Shown: positions 26,530 through 35,474, numbered from the stretch's first letter. The stretch is 64,000 bases of DNA from Sporosarcina sp. FSL K6-1508 (GCF_038007465.1 NZ_JBBOXF010000001.1:3483001-3547000); one strand, 5' to 3'. Made by a program: numbers and translations. Notes: generated by a model not told the origin, from the letters alone.

Positions 26530-28029
26530 TTGACAGAAAAAGACAACAAAAGAAAGTTAACAACCGCCGCTGGTGCACCAGTTGTGGATAATCAGAATTC
26601 AATGACAGCTGGTCCTAGAGGTCCGATTTTATTACAAGATGCTTGGCTTTTGGAAAAGTTATCGCATTTTAATCGTGAAGTAATTCCTGAGCGACGCATG
26701 CACGCAAAAGGATCCGGTGCTTATGGCACATTTACAGTAACACATGACATTACTCAATATACAAAAGCAAAAGTCTTCTCCGAAATTGGCAAAAAGACAG
26801 ATATGTTCGTTCGTTTCTCAACAGTTGCCGGTGAACGTGGCGGAGCTGACGCAGAACGTGACATTCGTGGATATTCAATGCGTTTCTATACAGAGGAAGG
26901 AAACTGGGATCTTGTCGGGAATAACACACCTGTATTCTTTTTCAGAGACCCAATGCAATTCCCTGACTTAAACCATGCCGTTAAACGCGATCCCCGTACA
27001 AATATGCGCAGCGCAAATAACAACTGGGATTTCTGGACTTCTCTTCCTGAGGCGCTTCACCAAGTGACAATCGTTATGAGTGACCGCGGTCTTCCAAATT
27101 CATACAGAAACATGCATGGCTTCGGAAGCCATACGTTCAGCATGATTAATGCTCAAAACGAGCGTGTATGGGTGAAATTCCACCTTCGTTCACAACAAGG
27201 CATTGAAAACTTGACTGATTTGGAAGCAGCAGCACTTGTTGGAGTTGACAGAGAAAGCCACCAAAGGGATCTATATGAAAATATTGAAAACGGCAACTTC
27301 CCTAAATGGAAAATGTATATTCAAGTCATGACAGAAGAACAAGCTAATAATATGCCATACAACCCATTTGACCTGACAAAAGTATGGTATAAAAAAGACT
27401 TCCCTCTAATTGAAGTTGGAGAGTACGAACTGAACCGTAATCCTGAAAACTATTTCGCCGAAGTAGAACAGGCTGCATTTACACCTGCAAACGTTGTTCC
27501 TGGCATCAGTTTCTCGCCAGACAAAATGCTACAAGGCCGTCTCTTCTCATATGGCGATGCACAACGGTACCGTTTAGGCGTGAACCATCATCAAATTCCG
27601 GTCAATCAACCGAAATGCCCTGTCCACAGTTTCCACCGTGACGGTGCAATGAGAACCGATGGCAACATGGGCAGCACGATTCATTATGAGCCGAACAGCT
27701 ATGGTGAGTGGCAAGAACAACCAAAATTTAAAGACCCGGCACTTGATATTTTCGGTGCAGCAGACCAATGGAATTTCAGAGAAGATGACGATAATTACTT
27801 CGAGCAACCTGGTAAACTCTTCAATTTAATGAACCCGGAACAACAACAAGTTTTATTTGAAAATACGGGACGTAATATGAACGGTGTAGAAAAACATATC
27901 CAGCTTCGTCATATTGTACATTGTTACAAAGCGGATCCTGCTTATGGACAAGGTGTAGCCGGCGCGCTTGGTATTCCTTGGAGCGAAGTTGAAGCTGTAA
28001 TTGGATCAGAAGAAAAAGTATTGAATTAA
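26530..28029 (+). CDS. katA: Heme catalase, clade 3 (KatA)
   Basis: Cytoplasmic monofunctional catalase that splits hydrogen peroxide to water and oxygen. Length 499 is a small-subunit catalase. The catalytic His lies in RRMHAKGSGAYG (near 56), the Asn in VFFFRDPMQFPD context (about 130), and the proximal heme Tyr in LFSYGDAQRYRLG (near 340). The start is TTG 26530, fixed by AAGGAGTG 7-8 bases upstream. Monocistronic with a probable PerR-controlled promoter. No clear intrinsic terminator follows. Confidence 0.97.
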   Translation: MTEKDNKRKLTTAAGAPVVDNQNSMTAGPRGPILLQDAWLLEKLSHFNREVIPERRMHAKGSGAYGTFTVTHDITQYTKAKVFSEIGKKTDMFVRFSTVAGERGGADAERDIRGYSMRFYTEEGNWDLVGNNTPVFFFRDPMQFPDLNHAVKRDPRTNMRSANNNWDFWTSLPEALHQVTIVMSDRGLPNSYRNMHGFGSHTFSMINAQNERVWVKFHLRSQQGIENLTDLEAAALVGVDRESHQRDLYENIENGNFPKWKMYIQVMTEEQANNMPYNPFDLTKVWYKKDFPLIEVGEYELNRNPENYFAEVEQAAFTPANVVPGISFSPDKMLQGRLFSYGDAQRYRLGVNHHQIPVNQPKCPVHSFHRDGAMRTDGNMGSTIHYEPNSYGEWQEQPKFKDPALDIFGAADQWNFREDDDNYFEQPGKLFNLMNPEQQQVLFENTGRNMNGVEKHIQLRHIVHCYKADPAYGQGVAGALGIPWSEVEAVIGSEEKVLN

Positions 28030-28099
28030 GAAAATTGCACGGGAGTCTAGGCGTGAATTCCCTTGTTATAGTGTATTTGCATTAAAGATAATATAATTC

Positions 28100-28215
28100 C
28101 CCGGCTAACAAAAAAGCGATTCAACCCCAAAGCTGAGTTGATGATTCTATTCAATACCGCTTGTAACGGGAGGCTGTCCCCTTTAAGACGCCTACGCTCA
28201 GTTCATATGCCATAT
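28100..28215 (+). repeat. Degenerate copy of the dispersed repeat in the katA downstream gap
   Basis: The 359-base gap 28030-28388 has no gene. CCCTTTAAGACGCCTACGCT and following bases at about 28179-28210 align with TCTTTTAAGGCGCCTTCGCT of the repeat at 51431-51595. ATTCAATACCGCTT (near 28149) recurs at about 30418. It also holds a bulged hairpin GATTCAAC/GTTGATGATTC. The terminal inverted repeats are not recognisable here, so this is an old fragment. Confidence 0.45.
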
Positions 28216-28388
28216 TTAAAAATTAATTCTAGGTAGTGTGTCTTTCTAGGTATCTTCTAAAAGAACTCACTTTTTTCAGTTGATCATAAAGGTTTTAATC
28301 ACAACTTTGATATGATACTACTGACTTTTCTACAAACCACAGGTAGAATAGAAAGTGTATTTAGAATATATAATAGGAGGAAATATAG

Positions 28389-29414
28389 ATGTCTATTACT
28401 TTTACAGCAAAAGAAGAGTTTCTTACGTTTCATGATCCCATGCAAGACGGTAAACTAATTGACCGCAAAACTGAAATTCGAATGGACCCACTCACAGGCG
28501 AAACATCTCGGATTATTTTCGACCCGGGTGCCCCCTTTACGTCAACAGATTATTCAGAACTCGCAAAAGAAACTGACGGTGGTAAATGTCCATTCTGTCC
28601 TGAAAACGTACACTCTTTCACTCCTAAATTTCCGAATGATTTAATTGAAGATGGCAGGCTCATTCAAGGGGAAGCTGTCCTTTTTCCAAACCTCTTTCCT
28701 TACAGTAAGCATAACGCGGTGGTCCGAATGTGTGATCAACATTACGTAAAACTGGATGAATTCACAGCACCAGTGATTGCCAATTCTTTTTCCGCTGCGC
28801 ATAACTATTTGAATAAAGTTATCGCTCAGGATCCCGAAACAGCGTACGCATCCATCAACTGGAATTATCTCCCCCCTTCTGGAGGCAGTATTTTGCACCC
28901 ACATATTCACGTATTAGCCTCTGAAATGCCGACTAACTATCAATTAACAACATTGGCATTCAGCGAGCAGTTCCACATGGAAACGGGAAGTAACTATTAT
29001 GATTCATTAATAGAAAGTGAACGTGAAATCGATGAACGCTTTATCGCGACAGTAGGTTCCATCGACTGGATTCATGCTTTTGCACCAAAAAGTCATACAG
29101 ATTTTATAGGGATTCTAGATGCATCCTCTTTGGATGAATTGGATGATACCAATTGGCAGGACCTCGCAAACAGTCTTACACGGTTTTTCCTCTATTTTAA
29201 ATCAATCGGTATCGCAAGCTTTAACCTAGGCTTATTTATCCCTATAACTAAAAATAAAGCTGATCGGGTTCATGTTAGAATTGTTCCCCGCCTAACAATT
29301 GGTGTGCTCCAAACAAGTGATATGAACGTTTTCAACTTCTTACACGGTGAACCGCTGTGTATGAAAGTGCCAGAACAGACTACAAAAGAAGTAGTTGGGT
29401 ATCTTAAAAAATAA
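28389..29414 (+). CDS. GalT-like nucleotidyltransferase (HIT superfamily)
   Basis: A 341-residue member of the galactose-1-phosphate uridylyltransferase fold. The N-terminal part carries a zinc-type CPFCPEN (near 60-66), and the active-site region reads GSILHPHIHVLASE at about 168-181. Authentic GalT has HPHxQ; here the fifth position is His, giving an H-x-H-x-H-like site as in HIT hydrolases. No galK or galE is nearby, so a galactose role is doubtful; a nucleotide-sugar or dinucleoside phosphorylase is possible. ATG 28389 with AGGAGGAAATATAG upstream. Monocistronic. Confidence 0.7.
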   Translation: MSITFTAKEEFLTFHDPMQDGKLIDRKTEIRMDPLTGETSRIIFDPGAPFTSTDYSELAKETDGGKCPFCPENVHSFTPKFPNDLIEDGRLIQGEAVLFPNLFPYSKHNAVVRMCDQHYVKLDEFTAPVIANSFSAAHNYLNKVIAQDPETAYASINWNYLPPSGGSILHPHIHVLASEMPTNYQLTTLAFSEQFHMETGSNYYDSLIESEREIDERFIATVGSIDWIHAFAPKSHTDFIGILDASSLDELDDTNWQDLANSLTRFFLYFKSIGIASFNLGLFIPITKNKADRVHVRIVPRLTIGVLQTSDMNVFNFLHGEPLCMKVPEQTTKEVVGYLKK

Positions 29415-29436
29415 AATAGGGCCGTAATGAAACGAA

Positions 29437-29480
29437 AGAAGAGTCCTATCAGTTTGCAATCGACTGATGGGACTCTTCTT
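29437..29480 (+). terminator. Stem-loop after the GalT-like gene
   Basis: AAGAAGAGTCCTATCAGT pairs with ACTGATGGGACTCTTCTT. The stem is long, but the T-run is broken by C residues. Confidence 0.7.
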
Positions 29481-29860
29481 CATTCTATTGGAAATATTGT
29501 ACTCTAGGAAATACTAGCAATTACATTTATATTGAACGATTCGAATTCACTAGATATGTTGAATTAAAGAATCCCATTGAATCTGCTGTGGTGCTCAATA
29601 ATGAAAGAGTTGTAATTGGGGGTGTGGATTGTAGACCGCTTGGCGCTTTGGGGATGCCTCCCGCCACAAGCCTGGATTAGCGCTTCGCATCCAGTCTTAC
29701 GGCTTCGGCGACCCCTTTGCCGCGCCTGGGCTAGGGTGTAGATTATCAGGAATAATGTGATTTTAAGATGTATATGCCAAGACTATAAGGTGATTACTAG
29801 TTGACACTAATTATATTCAAGAAAGATGCACTCCCGGTTGCAGATTTCATCGCAACTAAT

Positions 29861-29995
29861 GAAATGCTCTTTCTCACATGGACCATCCCGCGAAGGTGCG
29901 ACTTCGTGGTAGCCGGAGCGATAAGACTGAAAGTGATCTCCTTTCTGGCTTATCGCGGGAGGCATCCACAAAGCGTCGAAGCGGTATTAGCAGGA
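29861..29995 (+). repeat. Direct repeat unit, copy 1
   Basis: Starts GAAATGCTCTTTCTCA, includes CGACTTCGTGGTAGCCGGAG and ends AGCGTCGAAGCGGTATTAGC. It aligns along its whole length with copy 2 at 30087-30248, but lacks the GGAGGGAT hairpin insert found there. Confidence 0.75.
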
Positions 29996-30086
29996 ACTCT
30001 AATTCATTCCTCATGTGTTGGGACATTCGTTAATCACCTTCGCTCGATTTATGGCACTCCAGGTTATAGGTCTCATCCCCGAAAAT

Positions 30087-30248
30087 GAAATGCGCTTTCT
30101 CAAATGGACCATCCAGCGAAGGCGCGACTTCGTGGTAGCCGGAGCGATAAAAGAGCAAGGAGGGATGCAGCTCAATCCCTCCCAAGTGGTCTCCTTTCTG
30201 GCTTATCTCGGGGGGCACCCACAAAGCGTCGATAGCGGTAATAGCAGA
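30087..30248 (+). repeat. Direct repeat unit, copy 2, with a 27-base hairpin insert
   Basis: Same unit as copy 1, but with about 27 extra bases after GCGATAA forming GGAGGGAT...ATCCCTCC. A similar hairpin (GGAGGGAT...ATCCCTCC) occurs in the repeat at 35316-35470. Confidence 0.75.
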
Positions 30249-30307
30249 ATTTCTGATTCTATCCATTGTAAAACGCCTGTGCCATATTCATTTGTTCAAC
30301 ATATATA

Positions 30308-30482
30308 GTAGCTATTTTACTTTACCTAATCTTCGCTATTCTATATTATGATTCACACTCAAACGCTAAAAACCCTTCGAACTCCTCTATTAATTGGAGG
30401 GAATGATAGAATGTCATTCAATACCGCTTCAGCGCTTAGGGATGTTTTCGCTCAATTTATAGCTATATTTTTTAATATACAG
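30308..30482. other. Gap between the composite repeat and the HAD gene
   Basis: No gene. Contains CTCCTCTATTAATTGGAGG (small hairpin near 30380) and ATTCAATACCGCTT, also seen near 28149, so it is probably decayed repeat sequence. Confidence 0.35.
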
Positions 30483-31256
30483 TTAAATAACCCCGTACAT
30501 TTTTAATGCAAATTCGATTCCGTCTTCACTTGACTTTTTAGTTACGAAATCCGCAACCTTTTTCAAGTTTTCATTGCCATTCCCCATAGCTACACCAAGT
30601 CCAACTAACTCCAACATGTCTATGTCATTCTCTCCATCGCCAAACGCAATAGCCTCCGATTTATCAATATCGAAGTACTGTAAAACTTTTATGATAGCTA
30701 AAGATTTAGATACTTCTTCTTGTAATATATTCAACACAAAAGGATGCCATCTTTTAAATGTTAAATGCGGAAATTTTTTAATATACTTCTCAACCGTTTT
30801 GTTAGCTGCATACAAACACATTAAGTATACCTCTTGGTCATAAATCAGTTGATTTATTGCAGGATAATCATTCAAGGACAAGGTTTCCTTCAATGCTTTT
30901 AAAATTTCAGTATCTTTCACACCATTCATGCTGAAATCTTCGGTGAAGAACGACAAACCTTGATTCTCTGCTGACGCAAATTCAAAGACTTCTTTAATAA
31001 CATTCTTATCCATTAACACTTTATGAACGACCTTTTGACCGTGCTTCACATACGCTCCATTCGCCGTGATAAAAGTATCGATTCCCAATTCCCTTATTTC
31101 CTGGCACATAGATAACGGTCTTCCTGTTGCCGCTACTACCCTTATTCCTTTGTTTATTAATACTTTTATTGCTTCCTTCGTACTAGGTGAAATACTACCA
31201 CTTTCATGGTGCGTAAGAGTTCCGTCAACATCAAAAAACACAATTTTGTAATCCAT
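30483..31256 (-). CDS. HAD superfamily phosphatase, Cof type (IIB)
   Basis: A cytoplasmic sugar-phosphate or nucleotide phosphatase of 257 residues. Motif I is FFDVDGTLT (about 6-14), motif II is AATGRP near 46-51, motif III uses a lysine in the cap-core junction, and motif IV is AIAFGDGENDIDML near 208-221. The C2B cap fits between residues 85 and 185. ATG 31256 is chosen because AAGGGGAT lies seven bases upstream; the longer ORF start has no ribosome site. Substrate unknown. Monocistronic. Confidence 0.9.
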   Translation of the reverse strand: MDYKIVFFDVDGTLTHHESGSISPSTKEAIKVLINKGIRVVAATGRPLSMCQEIRELGIDTFITANGAYVKHGQKVVHKVLMDKNVIKEVFEFASAENQGLSFFTEDFSMNGVKDTEILKALKETLSLNDYPAINQLIYDQEVYLMCLYAANKTVEKYIKKFPHLTFKRWHPFVLNILQEEVSKSLAIIKVLQYFDIDKSEAIAFGDGENDIDMLELVGLGVAMGNGNENLKKVADFVTKKSSEDGIEFALKMYGVI

Positions 31257-31463
31257 AAAAATCCCCTTCAGAAAAATTAGATGAAAAATGATTACAGCTA
31301 AACATCGTTCAAAAATAATTCTTACATAAGACAAACCTGATTTTATGTAAGCGAACAACTTTCCAGACTAGAGAATTATTTCCACATCCTATTACTATAA
31401 ACGTACACATCAGTTCACGCAATACACCGTTAGTATTTCTGTAAAAGCAAAAGAAGCGTATAA

Positions 31464-31506
31464 AAAAAGCCAATTTCTTAATGAACAAGAAATTGACTTT
31501 TTTGAT
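31464..31506 (-). terminator. Terminator of ctaB
   Basis: CAATTTCTT pairs with AAGAAATTG around AATGAAC, with A-rich and T-rich flanks. It lies about 60 bases after the ctaB stop on the minus strand. Confidence 0.75.
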
Positions 31507-31567
31507 TTAAATTCATTTAGCATACAGTACTTCCTAAATATTGGTTACACCTTATACTTTCACAAGC

Positions 31568-32509
31568 TTAATTAAATACGGGCAATGTAACTAGAATCAT
31601 CAGTGTAAACAAGATAGCTACATAATTAACGGAACACATAAACATCAGGTGAGCCCACTTCTGATCATTTTTCGTGAAAAAGCCGCCTATACTTGCAACC
31701 AGCCATCCGACGTTCATCAGCGTGGCAATGACAACAAACACTATACCAAGTGATCCTAAAAAGAATGGTAATGGAAGTAAACATGCTACGTAGATAACCA
31801 TTTGACGTTTAGTGAAATTAAATCCGTGAACAACTGGAAGCATCGCAACTTTTGCAAGACTGTATTCTTCCACTTTCTTTATGGCGATAGCGAACGTATG
31901 TGGCATTTGCCAAATGAACAGGATAAGCGTAAGTACGATTGGAACGATATGATAACCGGGCGCAATTGCAGCCCATCCGATTAAGGGCGTCACCGCACCT
32001 GATACACTGCCAATGACTGTATTCAACGTATATCTACGTTTTGACCACATCGTGTACAAGATAACATACGTAAACCAACCAATGAATGCATAGATGGCAG
32101 CTTCCATTGTTGTAAATGCGAGTAGTACTAAACCTACTACAGATAATGTGATTCCTAATCTTAAGACAAATTTCAGTGAAAAGTGTCCAGTGACCGTCGG
32201 ACGATTTTTAGTCCGCTCCATTACTGTATCAATGTCAACATCGTACCAGTTATTCAGAATAAGTGCGCCGGCCATAACAAGTGTACTTCCGGAAATTGTT
32301 AACAAAAAAACATCCCAATTTGCTAAAAAAGTTGTATTCGTAAAAAAGAGTGCTAACCAAAATCCTGTAAGGACCGGCAGTACATTTGAGATTAAGACTA
32401 TTGCCTTAAATAGGGATTTAAGATCTGCAAATAGCGTGGACAGATTTTGTTTTTTCGATACAGTTTTTCCATCTACCTTCTCCCATGAAGGATCCATTAC
32501 TTTAGTCAT
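31568..32509 (-). CDS. ctaB: Protoheme IX farnesyltransferase (heme O synthase)
   Basis: Integral membrane UbiA-family prenyltransferase that adds farnesyl to heme B, giving heme O for terminal oxidases. The aspartate-rich site NNWYDVDIDTVMERTKNRPT is near 84-103, and there are about nine membrane helices. ATG 32509 is preferred over the TTG at 32548 because AGGAGAGA precedes it. No ctaA or cytochrome oxidase genes are adjacent, so this may be a separated copy. Own terminator downstream. Confidence 0.95.
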   Translation of the reverse strand: MTKVMDPSWEKVDGKTVSKKQNLSTLFADLKSLFKAIVLISNVLPVLTGFWLALFFTNTTFLANWDVFLLTISGSTLVMAGALILNNWYDVDIDTVMERTKNRPTVTGHFSLKFVLRLGITLSVVGLVLLAFTTMEAAIYAFIGWFTYVILYTMWSKRRYTLNTVIGSVSGAVTPLIGWAAIAPGYHIVPIVLTLILFIWQMPHTFAIAIKKVEEYSLAKVAMLPVVHGFNFTKRQMVIYVACLLPLPFFLGSLGIVFVVIATLMNVGWLVASIGGFFTKNDQKWAHLMFMCSVNYVAILFTLMILVTLPVFN

Positions 32510-32663
32510 CAATTCGTCTCTCCTCAAAAAAGCCAGGTGCTTTTCCAATGTAGTGGATTCGCAATTTGTTCAGTGACTGGCATTGTTAACTCCATTTTAC
32601 TCTTAGTCTTCAAGTAAGACAAAGGAAAGCTTTGTGACATTTTGAAAACTACAAGAAAAAAGG

Positions 32664-32692
32664 ATTGGAATCATCAATATGATGTTTCCAAT
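32664..32692 (-). terminator. Terminator of the first SsuA-type gene
   Basis: On the minus strand GGAAACATCATATTGATGATTCC is followed by AATCCTTTTTTC. The same hairpin without the T-run recurs at 34235-34257, as part of the tandem duplication. Confidence 0.75.
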
Positions 32693-32716
32693 CCTGCTAA
32701 AATAAGCAACGGTATA

Positions 32717-33721
32717 TTATTTTCCTTCTATTGACTTCAACTGATCCAATTGAATTAAGCCTTCAATATCGCTACTCGGGACATAACCCGCTTCCTTACT
32801 AATATCAGCCATCTCCTGAATCACTTCTTCATTGACAGAAGTAGTTACTATCAGGCGATTAAATGCGAATTCGAGTTCAGCTTTGTCAATCTCTTTTCCC
32901 GTTAATTCTTTGATGTGCTTACTAACAAGTATTTGACTTTCTTCAGGATTTTGCTCAATAAACTCAACTGCTTTTACATGAGCTGTTAAGTAAGCAATCA
33001 ACAATTTTTCATCTTCCAAAAACTTCTTAGTTGCTGCGACCACGGTATTTGTCGATTCTTTCCCCCATGCGAATGATTCCCAGTCCAACAAAAGCTTACC
33101 ATTTGCCTGTGTTTCCAGAATATAGCCCCAAGGTTCCGGTATTGCAGCAGCATCTAGAGACTTTTGAAAAAATAGCGTTGCTGTATCAGCTGGTGCTGTG
33201 GCAAACATCTCTACTGTCCCTCCATTTGCCGTAGGTTTAAGACCAACATCTTTTAGCGCTTTACGCAACATAATGTCTTGAGTACCCCCAATTCCAGGTA
33301 TCGCAACTTTCTTTCCGTCCAGATCAGAAAGCCCTTTAATAGTACTATGTTTACTAGCAACAAGGACTGCTCCGCCATTCACAGCACCTGAAATAATATA
33401 GTAGTTAGGTTCTTTTACGTAAAAATTCAGTATAGGACCTGGGCCAACTGTTCCCACATCAATGGATTTAGTAGCCATTGCTTCCATGAACAAGCCTCCG
33501 TTACTGACGGTCTTTGTGTTGATTTTAATATCTTTGCCAAACGCTTCAGTAAAATAACCATTCTCCAACGCAACGATTGTAGCGATATGTGTTAAGTTCG
33601 GGAAATAACCAATGTTCACAACTTTACTGCCTTTTACTCCTTGTTCTGCTTTAGCGCATGCAGAACAAATACTCAATACAACTAAGGAAATAAGCGCAAG
33701 TACGAAAAAATTACGTTTCAT
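32717..33721 (-). CDS. SsuA-type ABC substrate-binding protein, copy 1
   Basis: Extracellular solute-binding protein of the nitrate/sulfonate/taurine class (334 residues). It has a hydrophobic signal, then NIGYFPNLTHIATIVALENG near 36-55 and AVNGGAVLVASKHSTIKGL near 110-128. It is about 86% identical to copy 2 by my count (48 differences), with the last 42 residues identical. The lipobox region reads CSAC, where copy 2 has VSGC; cysteine at -3 is atypical, so lipidation may be weak. It lies at the end of the ssuBC-type operon, behind a permease remnant. Likely an organosulfur-binding variant. Confidence 0.88.
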   Translation of the reverse strand: MKRNFFVLALISLVVLSICSACAKAEQGVKGSKVVNIGYFPNLTHIATIVALENGYFTEAFGKDIKINTKTVSNGGLFMEAMATKSIDVGTVGPGPILNFYVKEPNYYIISGAVNGGAVLVASKHSTIKGLSDLDGKKVAIPGIGGTQDIMLRKALKDVGLKPTANGGTVEMFATAPADTATLFFQKSLDAAAIPEPWGYILETQANGKLLLDWESFAWGKESTNTVVAATKKFLEDEKLLIAYLTAHVKAVEFIEQNPEESQILVSKHIKELTGKEIDKAELEFAFNRLIVTTSVNEEVIQEMADISKEAGYVPSSDIEGLIQLDQLKSIEGK

Positions 33722-33758
33722 CCTTTTCTCTCCCCATCTGTTTCTATAAATAAGCCCT

Positions 33759-33850
33759 TAACTTATTCCCTATTTATTCTGTACACTGCGCTCCAGTCGC
33801 AAAAAGACTAGATATCCATGATTGTATCAATGACGCCAATGATGATCATT
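33759..33850 (-). pseudogene. Remnant of the 3' end of the ABC permease gene
   Basis: These 92 bases match the last codons of the permease gene at 35475-35566 nearly base for base (shared ACACTGCGCTCCAGTCG and GACGCCAATGATGATCATT). Single-base loss shifts the frame, and an in-frame TAG follows the ATGGATATC stretch. Homology stops abruptly at 33850. It shows that the duplicated unit covered the permease tail plus the binding-protein gene. Confidence 0.85.
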
Positions 33851-34226
33851 GCTTATTACCTGTGTTGATTAACCAAAGTTAATCAGTAAATAACTGCTTA
33901 TTTTTGTGATAAAACACTAGATGCCCAATGTACAGGTACTTTCTGATCGCTTTGGACTAAACGACTACTGCACCCTTAACAGGATTTCTTGTTACGTTGG
34001 GTTGATAAACGTTTGTCCGTCGCTCTCCAAATATAAAGATATTGTGATCATTTCGTACAAAGCGTGCTGTAAATGTACAAGTGCAAATGTAGACTTACCT
34101 GTTTTTCTTACCGGAGCTTTATGTAAGAAGATAGTTAATCAACAGACGTCATTACTTATATCACTAAATACATTTTCCCGTGTGATCTTCACTATACTAG
34201 GAGATATCCGACTATTAACGTACATC
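33851..34226. other. Gap between the two SsuA-type genes
   Basis: About 375 bases with no match to the permease and no convincing gene (a 109-codon plus-strand ORF has no ribosome site or family features). It holds a perfect hairpin GATTAAC-CAAA-GTTAATC at about 33869-33886. A separate promoter for copy 1 could lie here; none is clear. Confidence 0.4.
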
Positions 34227-34234
34227 ATGAAATT

Positions 34235-34257
34235 GGAAACATCAATATGATGTTTCC
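34235..34257 (-). terminator. Hairpin after the second SsuA-type gene
   Basis: GGAAACATCA-ATA-TGATGTTTCC is a perfect 10 bp stem. There is only a weak T-run, so it is probably a partial terminator or 3' stabiliser. Confidence 0.5.
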
Positions 34258-34284
34258 AATCCTCCTAAAAGAAGCAGCGGTATA

Positions 34285-35289
34285 TTATTTACCTTCTATT
34301 GACTTCAACTGATCCAATTGAATTAAGCCTTCAATATCGCTACTCGGGACATAACCCGCTTCCTTACTAATATCAGCCATTTCCTGAATCACTTCCTCAT
34401 TAACAGATGTTGTCACTTTCAGGCGCTTAAATGCGGCTTCGAGTTCAGTTTTGTCAATCTCTTTTCCTGTTAATTCTTTGATGTGCTTAATAACAAGATT
34501 TTGGCTTTCCTCAGGATTCTGTTCAATAAACGCAACTGCTTTTACATGTGCTGTTAAATAAGCATTCACAAGTTCTTCATCTTCCAAAAACTTCTTACTT
34601 GCTGCAACAACTGTATTCGTCGATTCTTTCCCCCATGCGAATGATTCCCAGTCTAACAACAATTGACCGTTCGCTTGTGTTTCCAAAATATAGCCCCATG
34701 GTTCTTGTGTTGCTGCAGCATCAACAGATTTTTGAACAAAGAGCGTTGCTGTGTCAGCTGGTGCTGCGGCAAACATTTCGACTGTTCCGCCATTTGACGT
34801 CGGCTTTAGGCCCACATCTTTCAGTGCCTTACGCAACATAACGTCTTGGGTACTCCCTATTACAGGAATCGCAACTTTCTTTCCGTCTAATTCAGCAAGT
34901 TCTTTAATAGTACTATGCTCACTCGCAACAAGGACTGCTCCGCCGTTTACAGCGCCTGAAATAATATGGTAGTTGGGATCTTTTACGTAGAAGTTCAGTA
35001 ATGGACCGGGCCCTACTGTTCCCACATCAATAGATTTAGTCACCATTGCCTCCATAAACAGGCCGCCGTTACTAACGGTTTTTGTGTTGATTTTAATATC
35101 TTCCCCAAATGCTTCAGTGAAATAACCTTTCTCTAGCGCTACGATTGTAGCGATATGCGTTAAATTCGGGAAATAACCTATGTTCACTTCTTTACTGTCT
35201 TGTGCGCCTTTTTCTGTCTTTCCACAGCCAGATACAATTGCCAATGCAGCAATAGAAATAACCCCAAGTATGAACAAATTACGTTTCAT
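34285..35289 (-). CDS. SsuA-type ABC substrate-binding lipoprotein, copy 2
   Basis: Paralogue of the preceding binding protein, with a standard lipobox VSGC at about residues 19-22 and the same domain layout (NIGYFPNLTHIATIVALEKG near 36-55). It is the copy next to the permease and so is probably the ancestral partner of the transporter. Members of this class bind aliphatic sulfonates, taurine, nitrate or related anions. The position at the end of a sulfur assimilation region favours a sulfur compound. A repeat element is inserted between it and the permease gene. Confidence 0.9.
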   Translation of the reverse strand: MKRNLFILGVISIAALAIVSGCGKTEKGAQDSKEVNIGYFPNLTHIATIVALEKGYFTEAFGEDIKINTKTVSNGGLFMEAMVTKSIDVGTVGPGPLLNFYVKDPNYHIISGAVNGGAVLVASEHSTIKELAELDGKKVAIPVIGSTQDVMLRKALKDVGLKPTSNGGTVEMFAAAPADTATLFVQKSVDAAATQEPWGYILETQANGQLLLDWESFAWGKESTNTVVAASKKFLEDEELVNAYLTAHVKAVAFIEQNPEESQNLVIKHIKELTGKEIDKTELEAAFKRLKVTTSVNEEVIQEMADISKEAGYVPSSDIEGLIQLDQLKSIEGK

Positions 35290-35315
35290 TCTGTTCTCTC
35301 CCTTTTTTTGTCTAG

Positions 35316-35470
35316 TCTCCAGTAGCCAGGCGTTAAGCCACGATGCAGGTCATGCAGTAGGAGGGATTGAACTTCATCCCTCCTTTTTGCGACATGGATG
35401 TCGCGCACTTAGACTGACGTCCTTGGTTTCACCTTATGCCCACCACGTCTTAGCAGGTCGCTTCCATTTT
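35316..35470. repeat. Inserted hairpin-rich repeat between permease and binding protein
   Basis: Relative to the matching junction in the other copy of the duplication (33722-33771), about 150 bases are inserted here. The insert contains GGAGGGAT...ATCCCTCC (35372-35392 or so) and a perfect hairpin GCGACA-TGGA-TGTCGC (about 35397-35412). The first hairpin is shared with the repeat at 30087-30248. No ORF and no clear target duplication. Confidence 0.65.
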
Positions 35471-35474
35471 TCCC

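Larger units (their letters stand above)
29551..30307. repeat. Composite MITE-like repeat with terminal inverted repeats
   Basis: The left end TAGATATGTTGAA (29551-29563) and right end TTCAACATATATA (30295-30307) are inverted repeats with one mismatch at most in the TATATATGTTGAA core. Just inside the left end, AAAGAATCCCATTGAATC and then GGGGATGCCTCCCGCC match the repeats at 37041 and 51431. The interior also contains two direct copies of a different unit (29861-29995 and 30087-30248). The 1068-base gap 29415-30482 carries no convincing gene; the short ORFs here are repeat sequence. Confidence 0.65.

Noticed and set aside
29801..30250. CRISPR-like array considered because of repeated units
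   Set aside because: Only two long units with no short regular repeat-spacer pattern and no cas genes.
29801..30308. Three open frames of 78-97 codons in the repeat region
   Set aside because: They lie in duplicated repeat DNA, change frame between copies, lack ribosome sites and show no protein family features.
33921..34250. Plus-strand frame of 109 codons between the two binding-protein genes
   Set aside because: No ribosome site, unusual composition, overlaps a transcribed terminator hairpin, and no known motif.
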